The position numbers and the translations under genes were made by a program. Of a DNA stretch of 7,817 bases, positions 1 through 5,959 are shown piece after piece. Source of the DNA: Chloroflexota bacterium (lineage in GTDB: Bacteria > Chloroflexota > Limnocylindria > QHBO01). The stretch spans positions 1 through 7,817 of the forward strand of contig JACCWY010000023.1 of assembly GCA_013697395.1 (NCBI GenBank), in the 5' to 3' direction. The notes below the pieces were generated by a model. It saw nothing but the letters and a program-made list of their open reading frames with translations, did no database searches and was not told where the DNA came from. Each line of letters begins with the position of its first letter. Within the stretch, counting starts at the first letter, position 1.

Positions 1-836
1 TGGCGCGGCCGCGTGCCGGCTATCGGCCGTGTCACCACCTCCCCGTCGCGGACGCGGACCAGCAGCTCCGGCGAAGCGCCGACGACCGCGGCACCCGGTG
101 CGACCGCCGCGAGGTCCAGGTAGTACAGGTACGGGGACGGGTTGATCCGGCGCAGGGACCGATAGATCTCGATCGCGCTTCGCCGTGTCGGCACGCTGAA
201 GCGGCGGGCGAGCACCGTCTGGAGCATCTCGCCGGCGTGGATCTCGGCCACCAGCTGCGCGACGCCGCGCTCGTAGCGAATGCGCGCGGCCGGATCGATC
301 TCCTTCGGCACGACCGCTGCAGCGAACGTGGCCGGCACCTCGCCCTCGGCGGGCGACGACAGCGTCCGAGCCACCTCGTCCAGGCGCTCCCGGGCGCCAG
401 GTCCTTCGAGCGTCGCCACCCGCGCCACCTGCGCCAGGTGGTCGAACACGATCACCGATGACGGCAGGTGAAAGACCGCGTCGGGCATCTCGAGAGGATC
501 GGTGGGGGGCACCGGCAGGCGCTCCCAGCCGGCCGCGGCCTCGTAGGCAAGGTAGCCGACGCCGGAGGCAAGCGGGAAGGCCGGATCGCCGGCCATCGGC
601 TCCACCTCGGGTAAGGCCCGCCGAAGCACCTCCAGCGGGTCGCCGTCACCATCGCGAACGATGAGCGTCCGGCCGTGGACGCCGGCGATCGAGTAGCGAC
701 CGTATCGGGCTCCGCCCTCGACGCTCTCGAGCAGGAACGCGCAGCGCTCGCCGAGCCGCAGCGCGGCTGCGACCGGCGTCAGAGTATCGGCCGCCAGCTC
801 GAGACTGGTCACGCGGGTTGGTGCTGCGGTCGTCAT
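1..836 (-). CDS. trpE: Anthranilate synthase component I, TrpE (5' part; C-terminal part beyond left edge)
   Basis: Catalyses chorismate plus ammonia/glutamine to anthranilate, the first committed step of Trp synthesis, normally with the amidotransferase TrpG. The open frame starts at ATG 834-836 on the minus strand and runs off the edge after 278 codons of a protein usually near 500 aa. Visible motifs are LLES (residues 35-38) and NPSPY (232-236), the two elements that form the Trp feedback pocket in TrpE, and then SPELLV and RPIAGTRPR (about 255-278), the start of the chorismate-binding domain. LLES and NPSPY both look intact, so the enzyme should be Trp-sensitive. AGGA lies only 3 nt upstream of the ATG; the only other nearby start, GTG at codon 9, has no Shine-Dalgarno. 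PabB is a weaker alternative, but the NPSPY pocket and the Trp T-box upstream favour TrpE. Confidence 0.95.
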   Translation of the reverse strand, partial: MTTAAPTRVTSLELAADTLTPVAAALRLGERCAFLLESVEGGARYGRYSIAGVHGRTLIVRDGDGDPLEVLRRALPEVEPMAGDPAFPLASGVGYLAYEAAAGWERLPVPPTDPLEMPDAVFHLPSSVIVFDHLAQVARVATLEGPGARERLDEVARTLSSPAEGEVPATFAAAVVPKEIDPAARIRYERGVAQLVAEIHAGEMLQTVLARRFSVPTRRSAIEIYRSLRRINPSPYLYYLDLAAVAPGAAVVGASPELLVRVRDGEVVTRPIAGTRPR

Positions 837-853
837 CGGTCCTGCTCTCGGGT

Positions 854-889
854 ACAACGAAGCCTCCATCCGGATCAGGGACGGAGGCT
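854..889 (-). terminator. T-box attenuator terminator before trpE
   Basis: On the minus strand, arms at 879-889 (AGCCTCCGTCC in RNA sense) and 861-871 (GGATGGAGGCT) form an 11-bp stem with one G-U pair and a 7-nt loop. A weak U-rich tail follows (UUCGUUGU, about 861-854). The 5' arm includes the CCGUCCCU segment, whose CCCU also pairs with AGGG just before the T-box bulge, so terminator and antiterminator exclude each other. The trpE ribosome-binding region lies outside the hairpin, which argues for transcriptional rather than translational control. The poor U tract is the weak point. Confidence 0.8.
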
Positions 890-1020
890 CATTTCCGCGG
901 TGCCACCCTTGGTTCGGACCGGTGCGGTCCGCACTTGCTCGCACGGGCCGCGGTGAGGCCGATGCGCTGGCCGATCTAACGGTGGCCGTCCGTCGCCGCC
1001 TATCCGCCTCCTGGCAGCCG

Positions 1021-1042
1021 GGCGTATATACGCATATACGCC
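1021..1042 (-). repeat. A/T-rich inverted repeat, hairpin in the T-box linker
   Basis: GGCGTATAT and ATATACGCC are perfect 9-bp inverted arms around a 4-base centre. The repeat lies between stem I and stem III of the T-box, where stem II elements sit. As RNA it would be a 9-bp hairpin with a GCGU loop. Its A/T content stands out in this GC-rich sequence. It could also be a DNA operator, but it lies about 140 bp downstream of the predicted transcript start, so an RNA stem is the simpler reading. Confidence 0.6.
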
Positions 1043-1185
1043 GCGGCCCGAGGGAGACTCGGAGCGAGGCTCGCGGGTCCATTCACCGATGCCGTACCAC
1101 GCCGGCTTGCACCATCCCGGCGTCGCTGCGCTGGCCGTGCGACCGACTACTCGTCCCGGTCGACGCCGTCTTGAGTTGGAGCCGC

Positions 1186-1215
1186 ATGCTAGGTTCGCGA
1201 CGGGTCGCCCGTCAA
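1186..1215 (-). promoter_or_regulatory. Sigma70-like promoter of the trpE T-box transcript
   Basis: On the minus strand, TTGACG (1215-1210) and TAGCAT (1191-1186) are separated by 18 bp. Transcription would begin near 1180-1177, about 20 nt before T-box stem I. The -35 hexamer overlaps the TGA stop (1214-1212) of the upstream DUF1232 gene, so trpE has its own promoter despite the gene order. Confidence 0.65.
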
Positions 1216-1622
1216 GGCTCGGGGCGCGACCGTCCGAGGACCCCGCTCAGGAGGGCGTAGCCTTCCTCCGTCCCCGGCCATCGCCTTCGAAGCTCGTCCG
1301 TGCCAAGCCGCCGGCGGACATACCTGAGGACCAGGATTGCCACCACCACATCGTCGAGCGGGCCGAGGATGGGAATGAACTCGGGAATGAGGTCGATCGG
1401 GTTGATCAGCCAGGCGAGCAGCCCGATCAGCGCGAGCCGAACGCCGACAGGTGTCCTCCGATCGGCCAGGAGGTTCCGCACGAGGCGCAGCACGTCCGGG
1501 ACGATACGGACCAGCTGACCGAGCCCTGCCCCGCGCGGTCGGAATACCCAGAGAATGGCCACGAACAGGAGCCAGACGGCGAGCAGGCTCCCCACGATTA
1601 CCGCCAAGATTCGCAGGTCCAC
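1212..1622 (-). CDS. DUF1232 (YkvA-like) small membrane protein
   Basis: With the GTG start at 1622-1620 this is a 136-residue protein of unknown biochemical role. It begins with a hydrophobic segment (about residues 4-25, ILAVIVGSLLAVWLLFVAIL). The DUF1232 core (about 60-105) contains LIGLLAWLINPIDLIPEFIP followed by ILGPLDDVVV. The family signature NPIDLIPDFIPxxGxLDD is nearly exact. A basic tail rich in Arg follows. The frame stays open to 1892, but that extension is Arg/Ser-rich, loses the hydrophobic pattern, and overlaps the divergent gene at 1717. An ATG at 1718-1716 is the other plausible start. No good Shine-Dalgarno supports either start. The gene ends exactly where the trpE promoter begins. 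Confidence 0.82.
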   Translation of the reverse strand: MDLRILAVIVGSLLAVWLLFVAILWVFRPRGAGLGQLVRIVPDVLRLVRNLLADRRTPVGVRLALIGLLAWLINPIDLIPEFIPILGPLDDVVVAILVLRYVRRRLGTDELRRRWPGTEEGYALLSGVLGRSRPEP

Positions 1623-1680
1623 GCGCAGATGGTGCTTGAGATCACAACCGTGCCGCAACCCAACCCGAACCGATGCGGCG

Positions 1681-1709
1681 CTGACCACGGCGAGCCGCGC
1701 GCGTACGCT
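1681..1709 (+). promoter_or_regulatory. Candidate promoter for the small gene-ppc-SDR group (leaderless type)
   Basis: CTGACC (1681-1686) and TACGCT (1704-1709) are 17 bp apart. The -10 with its two following bases, TACGCTCC, is identical to that of the aromatic-operon promoter at 5917-5924. A start 7-8 bases downstream would fall on or next to the ATG at 1717, giving a leaderless mRNA, which fits the absence of a Shine-Dalgarno there. The -35 is only a partial match. Confidence 0.45.
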
Positions 1710-1716
1710 CCAATGC

Positions 1717-1947
1717 ATGGAGATCATCGAACCGACGACCCTTCCGCGTCGCGACTTCTCCGTGTTCTCGGTCCGCGACGGGCGCCTGGCGCCGGTGACC
1801 TGCGTGGCCTGTGGCTGCCGCCTGGAGCGACACGACGACGACAGCTGGTGGCATTTCGCCGGACGAGGGAATCGGGATGCGCGAGGCTGCATCGTGGATT
1901 GCGCCGAGCGGCCGCACTACGCGCCCGGAGGCATCGCCGCCCGTTGA
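1717..1947 (+). CDS. Small cysteine-rich protein, probably metal-binding, unknown function
   Basis: A 76-residue protein starting MEIIEPTTLP. Its Cys/His content is striking: CVACGC at 29-34, His39, His46, Cys58, Cys62 and His67. This is compatible with a compact zinc-binding fold using CxxC plus a second Cys/His pair, but I do not recognise the family. WW at 44-45 and an acidic turn (HDDD) lie between the Cys groups. Third codon positions are mostly G/C through to the stop at 1945-1947, including where the upstream-extended ppc frame would overlap and looks less coding-like. This supports the small gene being real. It lies 10 bp before the chosen ppc start, so the two are likely cotranscribed. 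ATG at 1713 is in another frame. Confidence 0.6.
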   Translation: MEIIEPTTLPRRDFSVFSVRDGRLAPVTCVACGCRLERHDDDSWWHFAGRGNRDARGCIVDCAERPHYAPGGIAAR

Positions 1948-1953
1948 CGCTGG

Positions 1954-1974
1954 TCCCGTGACGACGTCACGGGA
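1954..1974. repeat. Perfect 21-bp palindrome over the ppc start (operator-like)
   Basis: TCCCGTGACG (1954-1963) and its exact reverse complement (1965-1974) flank one central A. The GTG proposed as the ppc start (1958-1960) lies in the left arm. Ten-bp perfect arms with a one-base centre are typical of a dimeric regulator site, since the tight centre disfavours an RNA hairpin with a normal loop. No regulator can be named from the sequence. Confidence 0.6.
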
Positions 1975-4702
1975 GGCCGGCGAGGGTGCGAGACGGGCCG
2001 AGCCACGCGGCATCGGCAGCGCCGGCGCGCGCGATCCCCTGGCCCGCGAGGTCAAGCTGCTCGGTGCCCTGCTGGGCCAGGTCATCGTGGAGCAGGAGGG
2101 CCCTGATCTCTTCGACCTCGTCGAGCAGTTGCGGCGCGCCGCCATCCGCGGGCGCCGCGCCGGCCCCGAGGAGACCATCGAGGCAGCGCTGCACGCCCTG
2201 GATGGCCGTCCCGCCAGCGAGCTGCTTGCCGTTGCGCGGGCCTTCACCGCCTACTTCCTGCTGATCAACCTGGCCGAGGAGAAGCACCGGCTGCGGACGC
2301 TCCGCAAGCGCGAGCGTTCGAGCCGGCGAGCGCCCCTGGCCGATGGGATCGGCGCCGCCATCCTTCGCCTGCGTCGCGACGGCATGACTCGCGACGAGGT
2401 GCGAGCGCTGGCCGCCCGCATGCGCCTGAATCCGGTCCTCACCGCCCATCCCACCGAGGCCCGGCGGCGGACGGTGCTGGTCGCCCAGCGGCGACTGTAT
2501 CGCCTCCTCGATCGGTTCGACGACCCGCGGCTGACGCGCTCCGAGGACCGCGAGGTGCGCCGAAGGCTGCGCGAGGAGATCAGCCTGCTGTGGCAGACGA
2601 GCCCGGTCCGCGCACAGCGACCCACGCCGCTGGACGAGGTGCGCGCCGCGATGGTCTTCTTCGACGAGACGCTCTTCGCCGTCACCCCGCGGCTGTACCG
2701 GGCGCTCCAGGACGCCATGGGCGGGACCGATTCCGACGCCGTGGCGACTCCGTTCCTGCGCTGGGGCTCGTGGATCGGTGGCGACCGCGACGGCCACCCG
2801 GGCGTGACGGCCGAGGTGACGCGCCGCACGATCCGGATCCAGGCCGACCACATCCTCCGCGGATACGGCAACGTGGTCGAGCGCCTGCAGCAGACGATCG
2901 CCATCTCGGACGAGCAGGCGGGCGTGCCGGAGGCCTACCGGCGCCACGTGACGGGGATGGGCAGGGCTTTTCCACGCGTCCGCGCCGACCTGGCGCGTCG
3001 CTTCGGTGGCCAGAGCTACCGCCAGGCTCTCGGGATCATGGGCGAGCGGATCAGCCGCACCCGGGCGCGGCTCGTCGGCGGTCCCGGTACGCCTCGCGGC
3101 GGATACGGGTCGCCCACGGAGCTGCTGGAGGACCTTGGCCGGATGCAGCAGTCGCTCCGTCGCCATGGAGCCGATCGCGTGGCGGCCGGCGAGGTCCAGG
3201 ACCTGGTCTGGCAGGTCGAGACGTTCGGATTCCACCTTGCTTCGCTGGAGATCCGCCAGCACGCCGACGTGCACACAGCCGCGCTCGAGCGGCACCGCTC
3301 GGGCGGGCCGGTGGACGAGCCGGTGGACGCGTCGGGCGTCACCCTCGATGAGGTCCTTGGCACGCTGCGGATGCAGCGCGAGATCGGCCTGCTGTTCGGC
3401 CCCGAGGCCTCGTGCCGCTACGTCATCAGCTTCACGCGGCGAACGGCGGACGCTGTCGGCCTGCTGGAGCTGGCCGCCGTGGCCGTCCCCGACGTTCCGC
3501 CGTCCCGATGGCTCGACGTCGTTCCGCTCCTCGAGACACACGAGGAGCTGGCGGGCGCGAGTCGCTTCCTCAACGACCTCTTCGAGGATCCGGCGTATCG
3601 GTCCCACCTCGCCGACCGTGGCATGCGGCAGGAGGTGATGCTGGGCTACTCGGACTCGAACAAGGAATCGGGCTACCTGTCGGCAGCCTGGAACCTGCAT
3701 CGGGCCCAGGAAGGGCTCGTCGTCGCAGCCGGGCAGCACGACGTCGAGCTGACCCTCTTCCATGGGCGTGGCGGCACCATCGGTCGCGGCGGCGGCCCGG
3801 CGAACCGGGCAGTCCTGGCACAGGCGGCCGGATCGGTCGACGGCCGGCTCAAGCTGACCGAGCAGGGCGAGGTGATCGCCGAGCGCTACCCGAGTCCGCA
3901 GATCGCGCAGCGCCACCTGGAGCAGATGACGAATGCGCTGCTGCTGAGCTCCCGGCCGGGACACGACGAAACCACGGCGGAGCGGCTCGACCGCTGGCGA
4001 CCGCTGATGGCCGAGCTGGTCACGCTGGCGGAGGACGCCTACCGGCAGCTCGTCTGGCAGGATCCCGACTTCGAGGCCTTCTTCGTCCGGGCGACGCCCA
4101 TCGCGGAGATCAGCCGGATGGAGCTCGGATCGCGGCCGGCGCGTCGGGCGACCGCCGCGCCGTCGCTTGCCTCGCTTCGCGCAATCCCGTGGACCTTCGC
4201 GTGGGCGCAGAGCCGCACGAACCTGCCGGCCTGGTACGGCGTTGGAGCGGCGCTGGCTGGATATGTCGACCGGAGAGGCGCTCGCGGTCGCGAGGAGCTC
4301 GAAACCGCCTACCGCGAGTGGGCGTTCTTCGGATCGGTCATCGACAACGTCGAGCTCGGCCTGGCCATCGCCGACCCGATCGTCGCCGCCCGTTATGCCG
4401 GCCTTGCCGGCGCCGATGGGTCGATGCGCCGCATCGGCGACACCATCCGGGCCGAACGACTGCGGACGGAGGTGGAGGTCCTGCGGCTGACCGGCAGCAC
4501 GCACCTGCTCGACCGCAGCCCGCGCCTCCAGCGCAGCGTCGAGCTGCGCACGCCCTACGTGGACGTCCTCTCCGAGCTCCAGGTGCGCGGGCTGGCCCGC
4601 CTCCGGGGCGGTTCGCTCGGCGCCGATGAGCGCGCTGCCACCGAGCGCCTCCTGCAGCTCACGGTAAGCGGCCTGGCGGCCGGGCTCCAGCACACCGGTT
4701 GA
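1958..4702 (+). CDS. ppc: Phosphoenolpyruvate carboxylase
   Basis: Cytosolic enzyme making oxaloacetate from PEP and bicarbonate (anaplerosis, supplying Asp-family precursors). With the GTG start it has 914 residues, normal for bacterial PEPC. Visible elements are VLTAHPT with catalytic His164; GGDRDGHP (274-281); LEIRQH with Arg433; ETHEE with metal ligand Glu526; GYSDSNKESG (563-572) with metal ligand Asp566; FHGRGGTIGRGGGP (601-614), the glycine loop with Arg604 and Arg610; LTEQGEVI; and IPWTFAWAQSRTNLPAW near the effector pocket. The protein ends QHTG, where E. coli ends NTG, so the effector-binding Asn is His here. The Lys of the E. coli RPAKR element is Arg729. The frame stays open to 1811, and ATG 1877 has a good GAGGGA, but that start would overlap the upstream gene by 71 nt through poorly coding sequence, so GTG 1958 is preferred. 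Confidence 0.96.
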   Translation: MTTSREAGEGARRAEPRGIGSAGARDPLAREVKLLGALLGQVIVEQEGPDLFDLVEQLRRAAIRGRRAGPEETIEAALHALDGRPASELLAVARAFTAYFLLINLAEEKHRLRTLRKRERSSRRAPLADGIGAAILRLRRDGMTRDEVRALAARMRLNPVLTAHPTEARRRTVLVAQRRLYRLLDRFDDPRLTRSEDREVRRRLREEISLLWQTSPVRAQRPTPLDEVRAAMVFFDETLFAVTPRLYRALQDAMGGTDSDAVATPFLRWGSWIGGDRDGHPGVTAEVTRRTIRIQADHILRGYGNVVERLQQTIAISDEQAGVPEAYRRHVTGMGRAFPRVRADLARRFGGQSYRQALGIMGERISRTRARLVGGPGTPRGGYGSPTELLEDLGRMQQSLRRHGADRVAAGEVQDLVWQVETFGFHLASLEIRQHADVHTAALERHRSGGPVDEPVDASGVTLDEVLGTLRMQREIGLLFGPEASCRYVISFTRRTADAVGLLELAAVAVPDVPPSRWLDVVPLLETHEELAGASRFLNDLFEDPAYRSHLADRGMRQEVMLGYSDSNKESGYLSAAWNLHRAQEGLVVAAGQHDVELTLFHGRGGTIGRGGGPANRAVLAQAAGSVDGRLKLTEQGEVIAERYPSPQIAQRHLEQMTNALLLSSRPGHDETTAERLDRWRPLMAELVTLAEDAYRQLVWQDPDFEAFFVRATPIAEISRMELGSRPARRATAAPSLASLRAIPWTFAWAQSRTNLPAWYGVGAALAGYVDRRGARGREELETAYREWAFFGSVIDNVELGLAIADPIVAARYAGLAGADGSMRRIGDTIRAERLRTEVEVLRLTGSTHLLDRSPRLQRSVELRTPYVDVLSELQVRGLARLRGGSLGADERAATERLLQLTVSGLAAGLQHTG

Positions 4703-4715
4703 CCCGATCCGTCAC

Positions 4716-4730
4716 CATGGCGCGGCCATG
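4716..4730 (+). repeat. Short inverted repeat at the SDR start codon
   Basis: CATGGC (4716-4721) and GCCATG (4725-4730) flank GCG. The right arm contains the SDR start ATG and the left arm an out-of-frame ATG (4717) that opens a four-codon ORF ending in TGA over the SDR start. A 6-bp hairpin with a 3-base loop could limit initiation and make it depend on ribosomes arriving from ppc. This may be chance. Confidence 0.3.
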
Positions 4731-5441
4731 ACGGAGCCGCAGAAGACCGCAATCGTCACCGGGGCCGCCGCCGGCATCGGCCGAGCGATGGTCGAGCGGC
4801 TGGTGGCCGATGGATGGCGGGTGATCGGGGTGGACCGCACGGGAGCCTCGCTCGACGGCGCCGAGCTGCTGGTGGGCGACGCCGCCGATCCGTCGGTGCT
4901 GGCGTTAGCCCTCGAGCGCTGCGGCGGCTCGCTGGATGCACTGGTCTGCTCGGCCGGGATCCCGCCCTCGGGCCCGTGGGAGAGCCGCGAGCATTGGGAC
5001 GAGGTCATCGCCGTCGACCTCACAGCGCCGTACGAGGCGCTCCGCATCTGCATGCCGGGCCTCGTTGCGGCCCGTGGCTCGGCGGTGCTGGTCGGCAGCA
5101 TCGTCGGCGCGATCGAGGGCTCCCTGCGCTCCCCCGCCTATGCCGCCGCCAAGGCGGGCCTGGAAGGACTGGCGCGCTCGATGGCGGTCATCGGCGCATC
5201 CGACGGCGTGCGTGTCAACGTGGTCGCGCCCGGTGCCATCGCCACCGACTTCGACGAGCGACTGTTGCCCGCCGATCGTCGAACCGACGTCCCGCTCGGC
5301 CGGATGGGGACCGCCGAGGAGGTGGCGGCAGTCATCGGCTTCCTCATCGGCCCGGAGGCAAGCTACGTCACCGGGGCCATCTGGCCGGTGGACGGTGGGC
5401 GAGTGGTCCTCTCGACCGCCGATGCCGAGCGCATGCGTTGA
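4728..5441 (+). CDS. Classical SDR-family NAD(P)-dependent oxidoreductase
   Basis: A 237-residue Rossmann-fold protein with the full classical SDR signature. It has the cofactor motif TGAAAGIG (11-18), CSAG (74-77, in place of NNAG), catalytic Ser124, Tyr138 and Lys142 (YAAAK), APGAIATDF (168-175) and the C-terminal PVDGG (220-224). Asp36 at the end of the second strand (GVDR) usually indicates preference for NAD(H) over NADP(H). Many such proteins act on hydroxyacyl or sugar/steroid alcohols, but the substrate cannot be read from the sequence. It follows ppc by 25 bp with no visible terminator, so it is probably cotranscribed. It has no clear Shine-Dalgarno, and an inverted repeat spans its start codon. 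Confidence 0.9.
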   Translation: MTEPQKTAIVTGAAAGIGRAMVERLVADGWRVIGVDRTGASLDGAELLVGDAADPSVLALALERCGGSLDALVCSAGIPPSGPWESREHWDEVIAVDLTAPYEALRICMPGLVAARGSAVLVGSIVGAIEGSLRSPAYAAAKAGLEGLARSMAVIGASDGVRVNVVAPGAIATDFDERLLPADRRTDVPLGRMGTAEEVAAVIGFLIGPEASYVTGAIWPVDGGRVVLSTADAERMR

Positions 5442-5507
5442 CGACTCCTAGACGGTCTCTGCCATCGTCCTCCTGGCCCTCGTCCGGAGGGTTCGGGCGG
5501 CGCATCC

Positions 5508-5624
5508 GCATTTCGCGAGGCCGTCTCTCGTGGCGGGATCCGCGTCGATGGCGAGTTCGTCGATGGCGGGGCGAGGGACGTTCCGTTGCGCGACGGCGAC
5601 GCGATCGAGCTCCAGTCTGATTGA
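5508..5624 (+). pseudogene. Relic of an S4 RNA-binding domain (TyrS C-terminus-like)
   Basis: Downstream of the SDR stop, in the same frame, the translation reads AFREAVSRGGIRVDGEFVDG, then LRDGDAIEL, ending at TGA 5622-5624. This matches the end of an S4 domain, as in tyrosyl-tRNA synthetase (pattern ARRLIxQGGVRVDGExV...LRDGDVLQV). There is no ATG, GTG or TTG in frame between the SDR stop and the core. Upstream, S4-like residues such as IVLLALVRR appear in another frame (about 5461-5490), suggesting a frameshifted remnant. No catalytic TyrS domain is present in the window. Whether the source was TyrS or another S4 protein is uncertain. Confidence 0.4.
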
Positions 5625-5893
5625 ACGCGTTCATTCGCGGCAACACGGATGCGGAGATCGTCCGACACCGGATGCCACGTGGATTGGCCCTACGACCGGC
5701 GAACGGATCTCGCGACGCCCAAGTCGGTCGCATCGGCTCATTCGGTGGTCGATCGGCCATCTGGGTTGGCGCCACGACCGGCGGACGCCTCGAATCGATG
5801 CGTTCATCCCGATCGGCCGGTCCCAAGGCCAACTGGGTTGGCAGGACCACCCGCGAGCGGTCACGGTTCTCGGTGATCGGCCGACGGTCACCG
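5625..5893. other. Intergenic stretch with degenerate repeated motifs
   Basis: Frames here are open by GC bias, but none has a recognisable domain or a credible start. The stretch instead holds recurring words. A 25-bp unit at 5681-5705 recurs at 5763-5787 with 21 of 25 bases identical. CTGGGTTGGC occurs at 5761-5770 and 5833-5842. GATCGGCC occurs at 5751, 5811 and 5875. GCGTTCAT occurs at 5627-5634 and again near 5800. The spacing varies (about 60-82 bp), so this is not a CRISPR or a clean tandem array. No tRNA, rRNA or transposase was seen. Confidence 0.45.
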
Positions 5894-5895
5894 TT
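5858..5895. repeat. Direct repeats upstream of the aromatic-operon promoter
   Basis: CGGTCACGGTT (5858-5868) and CGGTCACCGTT (5885-5895) match at 10 of 11 positions, 27 bp apart. The second overlaps the first two bases of the -35 hexamer and is itself close to a palindrome (ACGGT-C-ACCGT). The position suits a transcription-factor site, but the factor is unknown. Confidence 0.35.
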
Positions 5896-5922
5896 GACAT
5901 CGGCTCACCCGCCATCTACGCT
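5894..5922 (+). promoter_or_regulatory. Sigma70-type promoter of the WFY leader-DAHP synthase-aroA transcript
   Basis: A perfect TTGACA (5894-5899), a 17-bp spacer and TACGCT (5917-5922). The predicted transcript start, about 5928-5930, is only 3-5 bases before the leader-peptide ATG at 5933, so the leader would be translated from a nearly leaderless RNA. This is the best promoter match in the window. Confidence 0.75.
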
Positions 5923-5932
5923 CCGCCATCCA

Positions 5933-5959
5933 ATGTCACAGATGTGGTTTTACGGCTAG
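5933..5959 (+). CDS. Aromatic leader peptide MSQMWFYG (attenuator control peptide)
   Basis: An eight-codon ORF starting at ATG 5933; an internal ATG at 5942 would give MWFYG. The codons TGG, TTT, TAC (5945-5953) place Trp, Phe and Tyr in a row, then GGC and TAG. The ORF lies between a near-consensus promoter and an intrinsic terminator, directly upstream of DAHP synthase, the first enzyme of the pathway that makes all three residues. The stop codon's last base begins an 11-bp helix, so a ribosome stalled on any of the three codons would cover its 5' arm. Its role is inferred to be sensing charged tRNA-Trp, tRNA-Phe and tRNA-Tyr. No Shine-Dalgarno is visible; initiation would be near the RNA 5' end. 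A chance W-F-Y run at exactly this place is unlikely. Confidence 0.8.
   Translation: MSQMWFYG

Larger units (their letters stand above)
854..1160 (-). promoter_or_regulatory. Tryptophan-specific T-box riboswitch (leader of trpE)
   Basis: Read on the minus strand, the leader has the ordered landmarks of a T-box. The 5' strand of stem I reads CGGGACGAGUAG (1158-1147), giving the conserved GAGUA of the specifier loop. A distal stem-loop follows at 1123-1099 (7-bp stem, loop GAUGGUGCAAG). The 3' strand of the specifier loop reads GUGAAUGGACCCG, with UGG at 1081-1079 followed by a purine. CCCG (1077-1074) closes the base with CGGG (1158-1155), and UCGGU (1146-1142) pairs with AUCGG just before UGAAUGG. 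A linker hairpin lies at 1042-1021. Stem III is CGGACC/GGUCCG (931-926 with 920-915). The T-box sequence AGGGUGGCACCGCGG covers 909-895. UGGC would pair with a tRNA ending GCCA, fitting the G discriminator base of bacterial tRNA-Trp. The expected action is readthrough into trpE when uncharged tRNA-Trp accumulates. Confidence 0.93.

Noticed and set aside
922..1260. Plus-strand frame opposite the trpE leader
   Set aside because: It is antisense to the T-box, which accounts for the conserved structure. No protein features.
1811..1957. N-terminal extension of PEP carboxylase (starts at 1811 or ATG 1877)
   Set aside because: It overlaps the better-coding small gene, is low-complexity and lacks PEPC similarity. 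The GAGGGA before 1877 keeps it as a minor possibility.
1967..4693. Minus-strand open frame of about 908 codons opposite ppc
   Set aside because: It mirrors ppc codon for codon. The translation is low-complexity Arg/Ala/Gly/Leu/Asp with no domain, and the plus strand carries all PEPC motifs. GC-rich codon use keeps the antisense frame open.
5465..5490. Terminator after the SDR gene (CCTCC/GGAGG stem)
   Set aside because: Only 5 bp with a long loop and no T tract. Insufficient to call.
5681..5882. CRISPR array
   Set aside because: Repeats are imperfect, unevenly spaced (about 60-82 bp) and differ in core. No cas genes are nearby.
5621..5959. Long 112-residue version of the leader frame
   Set aside because: Its last eight residues are the leader peptide, but the rest lies upstream of the predicted transcript start and is repeat-derived sequence without a Shine-Dalgarno or domain.
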